NCBI RefSeq assembly: GCF_049243985.1
Contig: NC_135377.1
Coordinates: 63,560,145-63,624,144 of the forward strand
Length of the DNA stretch: 64,000 nucleotides
From: Paroedura picta
Taxonomy: Eukaryota; Chordata; Lepidosauria; Squamata; Gekkonidae
Direction: 5' to 3'
Positions 33,515 through 44,413 of this stretch are shown piece by piece. Both the position numbers and the translations under genes were made by a program. The notes under the pieces are model-generated. The model had not been told where the DNA came from. It saw only the letters and a program-made list of their open reading frames with translations, and searched no databases. Each line of letters starts with the position of its first letter. The stretch's first letter is position 1.

Positions 33515-33800
33515 TTCATAGTGTTGGAAGGAGCCATACAGGCCATCTAGTCCAACTCCCTACTCAATGCAGGATCAGCCTAAAACATCCAGGATTAATA
33601 TCTGTCCAGCTGCTCTAATCTGGTCAGCAGGTGCCAACCCACAGATGGGCAAAATGGCTTCAAAACTGCAAATAGGCAAAACTGCATGTACACATGTTTT
33701 CTCTATTGTGGCTCCTGTCTTGTGGAACGATCTGCCTGAGGAGGCCAGGAAAGGTCTCACCTCCATATTCAAAAGGGCTTCTGTGTGCAAATAGTAGGGT
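33515..33800. mobile_element. Degraded LINE fragments (CR1 minus and an L2/CR1-like plus piece)
   Basis: 33515-33615 matches the CR1 3' end in reverse (AAGGAGCCATACAGGCCATC). 33690-33785 translates forward to VAPVLWNDLPEEARKG, a CR1/L2-type ORF2 end. Two broken pieces lie next to each other. Confidence 0.6.
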
Positions 33801-33834
33801 TGTGCTGCACAAAATAGATTTAGGTGGATAGTAG

Positions 33835-33905
33835 TGTTGCTTTGAAGCAATAGAACAAAATCTGAGACTAGCGGCACCCTTAAGACCAACAAATCATCCA
33901 CACAC
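33835..33905 (+). repeat. Dispersed repeat (CACCTTTAAGACCAAC family), fragment
   Basis: GCAATAGAACAAAATCTGAG and CCCTTAAGACCAACAAAT match the family at 41527-41650. Confidence 0.6.
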
Positions 33906-34001
33906 TTACTTGGATAAATTATTAGGGACTGTGAGTCTATACTGCTATGAAAAACCTGTTGTAAGTAGGATCCTGTTATGTAATTTCTGTACCACTTAAC
34001 G

Positions 34002-34296
34002 CAGGCTTTCTCAGCCAGGGTTTTGTGACAGCCCAGGAAGGATGTCCCAAATGGCTGGGAATTAAAAAATTGTTAAACATTTAGCAGGTGATATGACCAT
34101 ATATGGTCATATCGACCTTCCCTTCCCAAAATGGCTAATAATGGGCCTGGAGTGGGAGGAAAGGGGGATCTGGGTGGGCATCTAAGCAGCTATGCTTCCA
34201 AACCATATTCTGCACAATCACACCACTTCTGGGGTTTCTCAAAGCCTGAAGAATGTTTCAATGTTTTTTCAATGGTAAAGAAGTCGAGAAAGGTTG
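34002..34296. mobile_element. Short hAT-like element, family B, copy 2
   Basis: CAGGCTTTCTCAGCC at the left and GTCGAGAAAGGTTG at the right; interior GACCATATATGGTCATAT. Same family as 21128-21404. Confidence 0.75.
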
Positions 34297-34469
34297 GGTC
34301 ATATAATACTTACATCATGCTTCAATTCTTTCTGGTGGTTCTAGATTTCTAAAATCTTAATGTGTTGGTTACTGAATGCCCCATTATATTTGCTCACAAT
34401 GTGTAATTCGCCTTGAGTTCTGTAAGAAATATGGCTTATAAATAACATAAATATAAATGATAAATAAGT

Positions 34470-35600
34470 CAAACTAGTTAAAACTCATGGGCACCTAATT
34501 TTGCATCAGACCAGAAACTCTGTTTTTGAAACTCATAAGGGTTCCAGTCTCCGACTCATACCGATTAAGCAATCTATAGCATGGCGATTCATTTTTGGCT
34601 TTGCTAGGAGGCCCAGGCCACAAAGGGTGTGTGTGTCCATTCCCATTTTGTTGCTGCAACGTTTCATTTCTTCTCCCTTGTGTGAGATCAGTGCAGCATG
34701 TCAGCGCATGCACCACCAGCATCCATTTGTATACTGGTGCGTGATATATGACCCATGTAGCAGATTATCAGTTCTGTCAGCACTGGTCACCTGTTAGGTG
34801 GAGCGAGGAAGAAGCAGGTGCCAAATTCAGACAGAGCATTCCCTTTTCTGTCCCTTCTCTGGACCACAGTTGAGCAGCATATCAGAGATGACAACGTGGG
34901 GTCATGTGTTTTGGAGCAGCTCTGCCCAGGCGGCAGCAGGGGTGCATTCTCCTGCTTTCCTGGGTTAACAATGGCGCCTTTGTAAAACTCTTTTATTTTC
35001 CGAGAAGTACTGGAGGAATTCAGTAGAAAGAAGAGGCAGATTTACCCTCAAACCGTAATAGATCTAGGCTCTGTGTTCAACAAAGGAGGCTTGCTTGTTT
35101 GCACAGACATTCTTTCCAGGGAGTAGGAGCCCCTTCATATTGTTACGCATTCCTACAGTAAGAAGTTTCAGCAGCAGTGCTGCAGATCCAGGGTTTTTTG
35201 GGGGGGACAAAAGAGCATGGGAGAGGTACTTATCTTTGAACAATATGCTTAAGTTGCAAATAAACAGGCGCTGCATCGTAGAAACAAAAAAAAGGCATCC
35301 TTTTAATAAGCAAGAGAGTGAGAATGACTTGACTTCAAAGGTGAACCCCCAGGTCTCACTAATTCCACTTTGGGAGTTTTCTCTACATCTCTGCCCATCC
35401 TGGTTGGAAACTGCCCCTTGAGAGGTGCAATCTGACAATCTGCTTTTCGGAGGAAAAGGTTACCAGCTTCCCGGGCTCTGATAGTCTCTCGTTCCAAAAG
35501 CTGGGGAGACATTCCCTTTCAACAGCCGATGTCCTATTCATGATCATTATAGACTAAGGAACCTACAGCCAGCTTTTATAAATAGATGCCAGTCAGTAGT
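34470..35600. other. Intergenic sequence, nothing recognised
   Basis: The preceding 34390-34470 resembles a LINE 3' tail (CGCCTTGAGTTCTGTAAG, AATAA-rich). The rest has several short open frames of about 70-125 codons on both strands without recognisable domains. Confidence 0.4.
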
Positions 35601-35604
35601 AGAA

Positions 35605-35800
35605 GAAGAGCTGGATTATTTAATACCCACTTTTCACTACCCAAAGAAGTCCCAAAGTGGCTTACAAGCTCATTTTCCTTCCTCTCCCCACAATAGACCC
35701 TGTGAGAGGGGCTGGGAGCTCTGACAGAGCTGTGATTGACCCTAGATGGGGAATCAAACCTGGTTCTCCAGATGAGTCCCCCACCAAGCTGGCTCCCTAC
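35605..35800 (-). mobile_element. CORE-SINE, minus copy
   Basis: Reverse complement carries GTAAGCCACTTTGGGACTTC, GGGTATTAAATAATCCAGC and a body with AGAACCAGGTTTGATTCCCC. Confidence 0.65.
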
Positions 35801-36109
35801 ACACTATGGAACAGTTCACACATGCTAGTACCACATTTCCACTGTGCAAACGTACTTGCAGGTACCAGGAAGTGATGTCAGCTGGCTACACCTCCCTGCT
35901 ACACCCTGTGGAAGTGAGAGAAGCCTTGGGTGACAAATGCTTAAATGGGTTCTCCCCTTTACACCAGCTCCAGATTTACCTGCATGCTCATCCTTACCCA
36001 TCCATCCATCCATGGTTCCTCTATATATTTGTGAAACAGCCTGGAGGGTGGAACGTGTCCAGTCCTGCCCCTACAGCTCCCACCCTCCCTTCCTGGATGC
36101 TAGCCATGT

Positions 36110-36430
36110 TTCTCTCGGACGCGCCAGAGACAGAGAGAGAGACACATAGAGCCCTGCCAGACCGAACATGAGCCCTCATTCCCTCCTATTGCTCCAGCTG
36201 TGAGAAAGGCAGAGAAAGACACAAAGAGAGCAGCCCCAAGCTGCTCACAGAGATACACAGAGAGCCACCCCTGCTGTGACGGAGGGAGAGAGACAGAGTG
36301 AGTTGCCCCAAACTGCACACCAGCCCTCCTTCCCTCCTACAAACCAGCCCTGATTATTTGCTATTACCTGCTATACTAGGCACACCGAGACACGCAGCGA
36401 GAGGGAGAGAGACACACACAGAAAGATATC
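36110..36430. repeat. AGAGAC-rich low-complexity tract
   Basis: Repeated AGAGAGAGACACA-type words at about 36125, 36205, 36285 and 36400, with GCCCC-AAGCTGC spacers. It looks like a degenerate minisatellite. Confidence 0.55.
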
Positions 36431-36773
36431 TGCACCTCCTGGTAACCCCTGGGTACTAGCGCCCATTGCACTCCTGCTTGCAATGGCCTTTCTTGCTAGA
36501 TAGAGAATAACATTCTGGATTGCCAGCCAGCCAGAAGGAAATTGTTTTACGGGCTGCCTCTAACAGAAGATCTGAGATGCTGCAGAACATCACAGATGAT
36601 GCTTTTCATGTCACAAACAGCAACATGATCAACTGGGTACTGCGCCAAATCAAAGGGGTACTGGATGGAGAGCCCTAGGATCAATTCCAAAATTGGCAGC
36701 CCAGATCACAGTTTTATTGCCTTCACTTACGTGACCTACACGCTCACTTTATTAACTTCATATCATTTGCTTG

Positions 36774-37056
36774 TAGAGCCTTTTGTGGCGCAGAGTGGTA
36801 AGGCAGCCATCTGAAAGCTTTGCCCACGAGGCTGGGAGTTCAATCCCAGCAGCCGGCTCAAGGTTGACTCAGCCTTCCATCCTTCCGAGGTCGGTAAAAT
36901 GAGTATCCAGCTTGCTGGGGGGTAAACGGTAATGACTGGGGAAGGCACTGGCAAACCACCCCGTATTGAGTCTGCCATGAAAACGCTAGAGGGCGTCACC
37001 CCAAGGGTCAGACATGACTCGGTGCTTGCACAGGGGATACCATTACCTTTTTATCA
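36774..37056 (+). mobile_element. tRNA-derived SINE with BovB-type 3' tail
   Basis: The head AGAGCCTTTTGTGGCGCAG with GGGAGTTCAATCCCAGC (B-box-like) is followed by GGCACTGGCAAACCACC and the tail GGGTCAGACATGACTCGGTG, ending near ATACCATTACCTTT. The tail matches the 3' end of the RTE/BovB fragment at 11218-11235 (GGGTCAGACACGACT), as in Sauria-type SINEs that borrow BovB machinery. Confidence 0.75.
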
Positions 37057-37254
37057 TTTGCTTTACTTGCATAGGAGCCCCACTTTGTTCCCCAATGGCT
37101 TGCAACTGCACTCTTCCATTCTGCATTTTATCTTTACAACAGCCCTGTGAAGTAGGTCAGTGAGTGAGACTAACCTAATGCTGTTCAACAAACGTTCATG
37201 GCAGAATGGGAATTTGAACCAGACTCCCCTAGAACTTATTCTGACCCTCTAATT

Positions 37255-37665
37255 CAGCCTTTTCCTACCTTTTAACCATGGAGGAGCCCCTGAAATAATT
37301 CTTCCAGGCTGCGAGGAGCCCTGCAAGTGATGCCAGCTGGCCATGCCTCCCTGCCACACCCCCAGAAGTGGCATAATCAGCCACACCCTTCATCCTTCTT
37401 TCACTCCCTTCCCCCACCATTACTACCACTACGGTGGCTTTGCCAGAAAGGGCAGGGCTGAGAGGACAGGCTGGACGCACCATGCCATGCCACAACCAAA
37501 TCCCACTCTTTGATTTTTACCCCTATGGCCTACCTGCCCAGCCCTCCAGCTGGAAGCAGCCAGTGCCCTACCTTGTGATCAAGTCCAGGAAGAGAAAGGC
37601 TGCGGGCCCCCTCTGGAACTCCTGCGGACCCCCAGAGCACCTGGTTGGAGACCCCTGTTCTAATA
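37255..37665. repeat. Probable degraded DNA-element or dispersed repeat
   Basis: The words GAGGAGCCCCTGAAATAATT and TTGGAGACCCCTGTTCTA near the ends are typical of short lizard DNA-element copies, but I cannot define clear terminal repeats. 35842-35930 shares GATGTCAGCTGGCTACACCTCC with 37330-37360. Confidence 0.35.
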
Positions 37666-37885
37666 TCTAGACTACACCGGCTAACACTTGGATGAACATA
37701 CATCAAAGCATTCACCTTTCCTGAACCATTATTAACATTTACTCAATTTGATTAAGATGCACTTGATGGGCATACTGGTCCTTCCATCCAAAACACGTTT
37801 CTTCTCTCTTAACAGTGAAAATCTCTCCGTCAGTATCACCTCCCCCCCCCCCCCCATACACATATGCACACCTGGGAGTCCTCTA

Positions 37886-38202
37886 TTTTGGCAGAATTTA
37901 AATTTGCAGAGACTGGACAGCACCAGGCTGCTTAAAGGAACAAAATAATTTTATTGTGAAGAGAAACAACTATATATTGTTGTCTGCAGTCATTCTGACT
38001 GTTCGGAATGTTGTGGAGGCAAGCAGAGAGGAAGTGTGCTCAAAGGAGCAGGAAGTCTCCAATTGAGCCAAACAGGACGCTATATTATATTAGAAAAATG
38101 CCAGGAAGTTCTTATTTTCACTAAGCTTGTTCAACATCCTCTGCAGGACAGTCTTTATATTTGGATCAGTCATGCACAATGCAGATTTTACATATTCCAA
38201 CA
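37886..38202 (-). mobile_element. Solo-LTR-like fossil, copy 2
   Basis: Collinear with 13491-13853 on the same strand: TGTTGGAATATGTAAAAT start, TATAAAGACTGTCCTGCAG region, AATAAAATTATTTTG signal near the end. The two copies differ by many substitutions and indels. No internal region is present. Old. Confidence 0.5.
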
Positions 38203-38384
38203 TGTATGAGCCTGGGAAACTGTTTACACTAGGCAGATGTTTTGGGACATAGTTTCGCACATTCTTGGGAAACAGAGACTTCCCACCAGAAATCTTTGTT
38301 CTGGAAAAACCTGTTGAGGCTTTCAGTCAGGATTGTGTAAAGTTCTTGCTTGAATTGCTTTAAAGGCACAGCCATATTGACCAC

Positions 38385-38665
38385 TAGGGTTGCCAGCTCA
38401 GGGTTGGGAAATACCAGTAGCTTTTGGGGTTGGAGCCAGAGAAGGGGAAGGATTCACGGGATCCATTGCTGTACTACAGACCATCTTTCAGTGTGGCCAT
38501 TTTCTCCAAGCGATTTGATCTTCCACCCCTTGATAGGGATACCAGCCTCCAGGTGGGACCTGGAGATCTCCCAGAATTGCAGCTCCTCTGCAGACTAGAT
38601 CAGTTACCCGGGAGAAAATGGGTGCTTTGCAGAGTGGACTCTGTGGCTTTCTACCCCACTGAAAT
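38385..38665. repeat. Dispersed squamate repeat (CCACCTGGAGGCTGG family), near PSMG4 promoter
   Basis: Two halves: GGTTGCCAGCTCAGGGTTGG at the left, and the reversed unit GATACCAGCCTCCAGGTGGG with CTCTGCAGACTAGATCAGTT at the right. Two more forward copies follow within 500 bp inside PSMG4 intron 1. Confidence 0.6.
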
Positions 38666-38689
38666 CCTTCCTCACCCGGCGCTCCATCC

Positions 38690-39290
38690 CCAAACGGAAG
38701 AAAGCAGCACAACCCCCGAGGAACTCGCCATCTTTGCGCGCTCCCGCCGCTCCCCAAACTGAAAGTGAAAAGCAGGCGCGCGGGCGCGCGGGCGCGCGCT
38801 CGAGGTTGTCGGGCCTCGCTTGCTTTTCCCTGGCCGCGGCTCTCGAGGGCAATGGAGGGCGAGACGGCAGCGCCGCAGCCGGGCTCGGGCTGCGGGGAGG
38901 CGGACGGCGGGATCTCGCTGCACCCTTTCTGCGGGCGGCTGGCCGAGCAGCTGGTGCACTTCCACGCCATGCGCCTGCAGGGCTCGCTCTTCCTGTGGGT
39001 CGGGGAGGCCCCCCAGCTCCGCAACTTGGCCGTGGCCATGTGCACCCCCCGCGTAAGTCCCCCCGCCGGCCGGGGACAGGGAGAGGAAAGCGAGCCAGTC
39101 GGAGGAACGGCAGCCCGCGCAGGGAATGAAATGGCTCGCAGGAAAGCCAGGCGCGGCCGGATCGGGCCAGGTTCACTGAGAAGCCGGCTGGAGTGGGCTC
39201 ACGGGTTGCGGGCGCCAGCGCTGGGCTGGGAGATGTCTGGGGACTTTGGGGGTGGCGCCGGGAGGGGATTTGGGGCGGAGTGGAGATTAA
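38690..39290. promoter_or_regulatory. CpG-island promoter of PSMG4
   Basis: GC-rich block centred on PSMG4 exon 1, TATA-less. It includes an alternating GC stretch at about 38776-38805 (GCGCGCGGGCGCGCGG repeated), about 50-75 bp upstream of the ATG. Confidence 0.75.
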
Positions 39291-42200
39291 TGCCAGGAAG
39301 TCCACCCTTCAAAGCAGCCCTTTCCTCCAGGGGAGCTGGTCTCTGTCGCCTGGAGATGAGCTAGAGCTCCCGGGGATCCCCAGGGCCCACCTGGAGGCTG
39401 GCATCCCTAGCAAGGACCTCAGTGTGGTATTGTGCCATGGACTCCGCCCTCCAAAGCAGCCCTTTTCTCCAGGGGATGAAGATGAGCGCCTGAAGATGAG
39501 CTGTAATTCCGAGGGATCTGCAAGGTCTCACCTGGGGATTGGCATCCCTCTAGTGTTTGCTTTCTAGTAAAGATAAACAGGGCGATTGGTTAGTGGTTAG
39601 GAGTGGGGATTTCTAATCAGGCGAGCCAGGTTTGATTCCCCACTCCCCCACATGCAGCCAGCTGGGTGACCTTGGGCTAGTCACAGCACTGATTAGTGTT
39701 GTTCTGACCAAGCAGTAATATTAGGGCTCTATCCGGCTCACAGGATGTCTGTTTTGGAGAGAGGAAAGGGAAGGCGATTGTAAGCCACTTTGAGGCTCTT
39801 TCTGGCAGAGAAAAGCAGCATGTAAGAACCAAGTCTCCTTCTCCTTCAAATGAAAGACCAGTGGGGTATTATTTCTACATAAGCATCCCTGTACCCAAGC
39901 CCATTTCTGACGTGGGTAGGGTTTCCAGCTCTGAGTTCCAGGTGCCACAAGACTCCTGTTTGTGTTTTTTTCTTCTTCCCTGCAACAGACTACCATGGCT
40001 ACTTCTCTGGAATTATTACTTCTAAGCTCACAGCTTTCCCCAACATTTCTCTTAAACAGAGACTTTAGACAGGTGGACTCAGTGTTTCCAGGGCTCTTGC
40101 TTTCTGTAGGACTGTGGCCAGGCTCCTTCATGGATCTGAAAGGTTGATTTCCTGAATCACTGAGATGTAAGCAGAACTGGCTGGATTATGAAGGGTATTG
40201 CTTGCATAGTTCTGGAAGAGGCCTCTCATTTTAGATTCAGCTGTCAGCATGCATTTGCCTCTCCTTTTCCTTCAGCTCTCTGTAGTGAATCTTCCTTCTG
40301 GCCTCCGCATGCCGCTATGCTTTCTGAACAGCAAGGATGAAACAAATATTCCTGCATTTCCTAGCCATGTGCCGTACAAAGCATAGAAGGGAGTGGATCC
40401 CTGTTGAGAACCAACGTGGTGTAGTGTTTAAGAGTGGCAGCCTCTAATCTGGAGAACTGGGTTTGATTCCCCATTCCTCCTCCACATGCAGGTGTCCTTG
40501 ACCAAGTTACAGTTCTCTCAGAGCTCTCTCAGCCTCACCTACCTCATGCGGTGTCTGTTTTGGGCAGAGAAAGGGCAGGTGATTGTAAGCTACTTTGAGA
40601 CTCCTTCATGTAGTGAAAAGCATGGTACACCCATCCAGTTCTTATCTTCTGTTCAAAATGTGTCAGATCAGGACTAAGAGTAGTCTCCTCCTGTCTGCTC
40701 TCCATCAAAACGGTTCCACAGTTCTTCAGCATTGGTTTCTCTCACTCCTTTTCTGAAGTAGCAACACAAGGAATCATTGTCCTCTTGGGTTGCTGTTGAA
40801 AAGCAGGCAAATAATTGCTTTTCAAAGCCAGATGCTTTTGTCTGTGGCCTGATTCACGCATTTACTAGCCCGGCAAAGCCTTTGTATGGTGGTAGAATGG
40901 AGGAAACTTTCCCTTCTGTGCCAGAAAAGCATCCCTCCCAAGGGGATGGGGAAGACCTATGCTCTTGAACATTTGCATCAGGAGAGAATATTATTGCACT
41001 TGCTGCGTCACTGTGCAAAATCTTCCCAAGCACTAAATGTCTGAACTGGCCTGCACCACTGTTGTCTTAAAGTATGTATGTTTCCATGATTTGCATCCAT
41101 ATTTCCCTGGTCGTGCCAGTGGGTTTCCATCCATGGCACTGAGCAGGCTGACGTCCACATGGTTGAGCAATAATACTGTGTTGGGCTCTCCCAGCCTAAT
41201 GACTGGGTTCTTGCTGTAAGCATTGTTGGGAGCAGTGCCTTAAGTTTCCAGAAAAAAAATAAAACAGGATTTTAGCAGCCCTGTAAAGTCTAACCAGGTC
41301 GATCTCCACCTAAACTTTTGGCAATTGGGCTTCACTTCATCAGATGCTGGAATAAATCTTGGTCATTCTTAAGGTATGCCTGGAATCTTGTTTTGATTCT
41401 TTGTGCAACAATCACCTAAACAAACACTGAACAGACTTATCAATAATTTGAGGAAGTTATTCATTTGGGTGTTAGAAAGTGCCATCAAATTGTAGCCAAT
41501 GTATGAATACTCTGTGGGTTTTCAAAAAGATAGATTCAAGTGGGTAGCCGTGTTGGTCTGAAGCAGCACAACAAAACAAAATCAGAGTCCAGTGGCACCT
41601 TTAAGACCAACAAAGATTTAGTCAAGGTGTGAGCTTTCAAGTGCATGAGACAAACAGAGGGAGTTTGCCATTGCTGACCTCAGAGTAGCAATTCTAGACT
41701 TCTTAGCGGTCTCCCATCTATCTGCTTACCAGGATTGACCCTGCTTAGCTTCCACAATCTAATAAAGGTGGGCTAGTCTGGCCCTTCTAGGTCTGGATAA
41801 CAAGTGAGATTTCAGGAACCCTTCTCTGGTGAGTGATAGGACCAACAGAAGACATCTTTGCTCGGGAAATTTCAACATTCATAAGATTGCATAAGATTGG
41901 AAACTGTGGCTATAAAAGGCCAGAGCCATTAAAAAATTATTTTGCTGCTAACGCTGCCTGAATAATCTGGAATCATCATCTGGAATCATCAGTGTGGGAG
42001 TGAAGGCTGCCCTCAGCATCCCAGGAAGGAATGTCATGCATTCATTGTGTAGTAGCTCAGGAAGCAATCCCACCTTGGGTAGCCCAGGGAAGCTGGATCC
42101 CATCAGATCTCGGAAGCTAAGCAGGGTTGGCCTTGCTGGCACTTGGAAGGGCGAACTCCAAGGAATACCAGGACCATGATGCAAGGGCAGGCAATGGCAA

Positions 42201-42970
42201 ACCGTCTCGTTTGGCTGCCAGACAATGCTGTCTACATAACACACGTGCCACATGATAAATAAATAACCAGAGGTAATGGCAGATAGATAGTTGTGAAGTC
42301 TGCTTTCAGGGTCTTGGAATATTCCCCCCTTTTTGATAGCGTCATGGAATGTGGGATAGATTCAGGTGGGGTAGCTGATTTGGTCTGAAGCAGCCGAACA
42401 AAGTTTGAGTCCAGTGGCACCTTTAAGACTAATAAAGTTTCATTGGGGGTCTAGTTCATGCACACAAAAGCTCATACTTTGGATAAAGCTTTGTTCGTTT
42501 TAAAGGTGCCACTGGACTCAAACTTGAGAGTAACTTGAAAGTTTACTTTTAGCAGAATACAAGGGAAGGAAAATTCACCAGACTTTTCTTTGTTCCCAGG
42601 ACTCCATTCCGGCATCTGCATTGCTCCTTGGTGATCCCTCTGACAGCACCTCAAACTCTTTAGCCCAAAGATTAGGTATGTAGGCAGGTTTGCTTTTATT
42701 GTTTTTAATAACGCCTCTTTTTAGAAATCCGTTTCTGTTCGTTTTTGTAGACCAGGAATGTATTTGAAATTCCTGCTGTGAGTTGAATATTTACTTTTGG
42801 TCACATTTCTCCTAGTGATGGACATATTTTCTTTTTTCTATTTTCTAGCCAGCAAGACTAAAAAACAGATTTTTGTCAGCTATAATATTAAAAACACTGA
42901 CAGCAGCTTCATACTGCTTGTAGAAAACCGAATCAAGGAGGAAATGACAGCTTTTCCAGAGAAGTTTTAG
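38852..42970 (+). CDS. PSMG4: Proteasome assembly chaperone 4 (PSMG4/PAC4), complete, 3 exons
   Basis: PAC4 pairs with PAC3 (PSMG3) and guides assembly of the 20S proteasome alpha ring. Exons are 38852-39052 (201 nt), 42600-42675 (76) and 42849-42970 (122), giving 399 nt or 132 codons plus TAG; the introns have GTAAGT and GTATGT donors and CAG/TAG acceptors. Recognisable blocks are AEQLVHFHAMRLQGSLFLWV and LRNLAVAMCTPR in exon 1, DSIPASALLLGDPSDSTSN in exon 2, and QIFVSYNIKNTDSSF and LLVENRIKEEMTAFPEKF in exon 3. It is about nine residues longer than the 123-residue human protein, the extra lying in a Gly/Glu-rich N-terminus. The neighbour order TUBB2B-PSMG4-SLC22A23 supports orthology. Confidence 0.95.
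39236..39550 (+). repeat. Two tandem copies of a dispersed repeat in PSMG4 intron 1
   Basis: 39236-39405 and 39420-39550 both contain CCTCCAAAGCAGCCCTTT-like and CACCTGG-GG-TGGCATCCCT words in the same order and orientation, starting under 200 bp from the exon 1 donor. Confidence 0.65.
39579..39846 (+). mobile_element. CORE-SINE (MIR-like), plus copy in PSMG4 intron 1
   Basis: Nearly full-length: GGTTAGTGGTTAGGAGTGG head, CCAGGTTTGATTCCCC (B box), CAGCTGGGTGACCTTGGGC core, GTAAGCCACTTTGAGGC, and a tail of TTCTCC units. Confidence 0.85.
40409..40650 (+). mobile_element. CORE-SINE, plus copy in PSMG4 intron 1
   Basis: AACGTGGTGTAGTGTTTAAG head, AACTGGGTTTGATTCCCC B box, CTCTCTCAGCCTCACCTACC body and GTAAGCTACTTTGAGACTCC tail. 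Confidence 0.85.
41527..41650 (+). repeat. Dispersed repeat (GTAGCCGTGTTGGTCTGAAG family), best copy
   Basis: AGATTCAAGTGGGTAGCCG, then AGTCCAGTGGCACCTTTAAG, CAACAAAGATTTAGTCAAGG and GTGAGCTTTCAAGTGCATG. Other copies are at 8183-8275 (minus), 33835-33905, 42359-42535 (two opposed pieces) and 53382-53520. It is common in lizard genomes; I do not assign a class. Confidence 0.7.
41707..41800 (-). mobile_element. 5S-rRNA-derived SINE, minus copy (partial)
   Basis: Reverse complement has GGAAGCTAAGCAGGGTCAAT and GATGGGAGACCGC, the 5S internal promoter elements. Truncated at both ends. Confidence 0.7.
42064..42262 (+). mobile_element. 5S-rRNA-derived SINE, plus copy
   Basis: GATCTCGGAAGCTAAGCAGG (5S box A region), then GCACTTGGAAGGGCGAACTC and GGAATACCAGGACC (box C and beyond) follow the order of vertebrate 5S rRNA. 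A non-5S body (GGCAGGCAATGGCAAACCG) follows. It is not a functional 5S gene: it is diverged and lacks the 5S 3' terminus. Confidence 0.8.
42359..42535. repeat. Two opposed copies of the CACCTTTAAGAC family
   Basis: A plus copy (AGTCCAGTGGCACCTTTAAG) is followed by a minus piece (AAAGGTGCCACTGGACTCAA). Together they form a roughly 30-bp perfect hairpin, just upstream of PSMG4 exon 2. Confidence 0.7.
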
Positions 42971-43011
42971 CGTGGAACCACTGTAGGCATGGCTGTGTTG
43001 TATTTTTAGAA

Positions 43012-43017
43012 AATAAA
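43012..43017 (+). terminator. PSMG4: Poly(A) signal of PSMG4
   Basis: AATAAA 42 nt after the stop codon, so the 3' UTR is very short (about 60 nt). Confidence 0.75.
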
Positions 43018-43195
43018 AAATTGATGTTTTTCTGTCATGAGTGACTTTTCTTTTCTGAAAAATATATCTTACTCTCCGACACCCCCTCCCCAATGACTAA
43101 GGTTCCAAAAGGAAGCAAAAGTTGCCTGAGATTGCCACCCAGAGGAAGTAAGGTGTATCACACACAATTAGAAAACTCGTATTGCAGACTTGATG

Positions 43196-43320
43196 AGAGC
43201 CAGCTTGGTGTAGTGGTTGAGTGTGGCAGCCTCTATCTAATCTGGAGAACTGGGTTTGATTTGCCACTCCTCCATATGAAGCCTGCTGGGTGACCTTGGA
43301 CCAGTCACCAAGGTCACCAT
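43196..43320 (+). mobile_element. CORE-SINE 5' half
   Basis: GAGCCAGCTTGGTGTAGTGG head and GCTGGGTGACCTTGGACC core; breaks off after the core. Confidence 0.7.
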
Positions 43321-43439
43321 TCCAGTTTTAACCACATCAAAATGTTAACAAAACTGTTCACAATTTCATTTAAGCTGTTCTAATATCAGTAAACCAACAC
43401 AAACATATTTGGATGGGACAATATGATACATGTAGCATT

Positions 43440-43658
43440 GCTTGAAAAGCCCATGTGGTGCAGTGGTTAACAGCTGAGGACTCTAATCTGGAGAACTGGG
43501 TTTGATTCACGCTTTTCCACATGGAGCCAGCTCTTAGAACTCTCTCAGCCCTACCTACCTCACAGGGTTGTTGTGAGAAGAGGAAGGGAAGGCAATTGCA
43601 AGCTGTTTTGAGACTCCTTTGGGTAGTGAAAAGCGGAGTATAAAAACCAACTCTTCTT
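43440..43658 (+). mobile_element. CORE-SINE, plus copy
   Basis: GTGGTGCAGTGGTTAACAGC head, CTCTCAGCCCTACCTACC body, GCAAGCTGTTTTGAGACTCC and TATAAAAACCAACTCTTCTT tail. It lacks the TGACCTTGGG segment. Confidence 0.75.
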
Positions 43659-43772
43659 AATCTGTTTCACAACTAGACATTCAGTGGAACAATTTTTGCT
43701 CTCTTGTCCTCTCTTGTCAAACAACAACTGGGTAGTAGAATTTGGTGCCTCCTAGTAAGCATGAGGTTTCCA

Positions 43773-44000
43773 TTATGTAATTTATTTATTTGATTTTTAT
43801 ACCACCCTCCCAGCAAGCTCAGGGCCCTGCACAGCATCCCATTGATACATCAGATGATAGAGTGAAAACAATGAATTTAAACTAGATTTAAAATTAATCA
43901 ACTGTTTAAAATAACATCCCCATCAACAGTACTGGTTTTTGAATGCCTGCAGTTCACCCGGAACCAGACTATAGTCTAGGGGTCTTTAATAGGATGACCC
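43773..44000 (-). mobile_element. LINE-derived remnant, minus strand
   Basis: TTTATTTATTTGATTTTTAT followed by ACCACCCTCCCAGCAAGC is the reverse of the 3' end seen at 12800-12870. Old and partial. Confidence 0.5.
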
Positions 44001-44413
44001 AATAGATGTAAGGTGAGACAGACCTCTTATGAAGCAAGTGGTAGGTGTTATACCACCAAGTAAGACTGGCTAAACAAGGGCTGACATAGCCTTGTGTTTT
44101 TTGTGTGCTTGGACACATCAGTGTGAATTATTTCTTCAACCAAGGATTAAATGATTCCCCCCTGCTCTAAGCTCCTAGTCTTTTTTTCTTTACAGTACAA
44201 CAGTGTGTTTTCAATATATAAAGCAAGAGTGCAAACCTAGGATCCCAGGCAGGGTAGAACAGCAAAGACCTTTCTTTGCTTGAGACCCCAGAGAGCTGCT
44301 TGTGGTCGAAGTAACAATACTTAGCTAGTGAGTCCCCATGATTCGAAACAGCCTGCCTAGCAGAGGCAAGAGAGAAACACACAAGGCTGGTACACTAATG
44401 GGGCAATGCCTTT

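Noticed and set aside
42064-42262. 5S rRNA gene
   Set aside because: Only about half of the 5S sequence is recognisable, with many changes and a SINE body instead of the 5S end; repeated elsewhere in the window.
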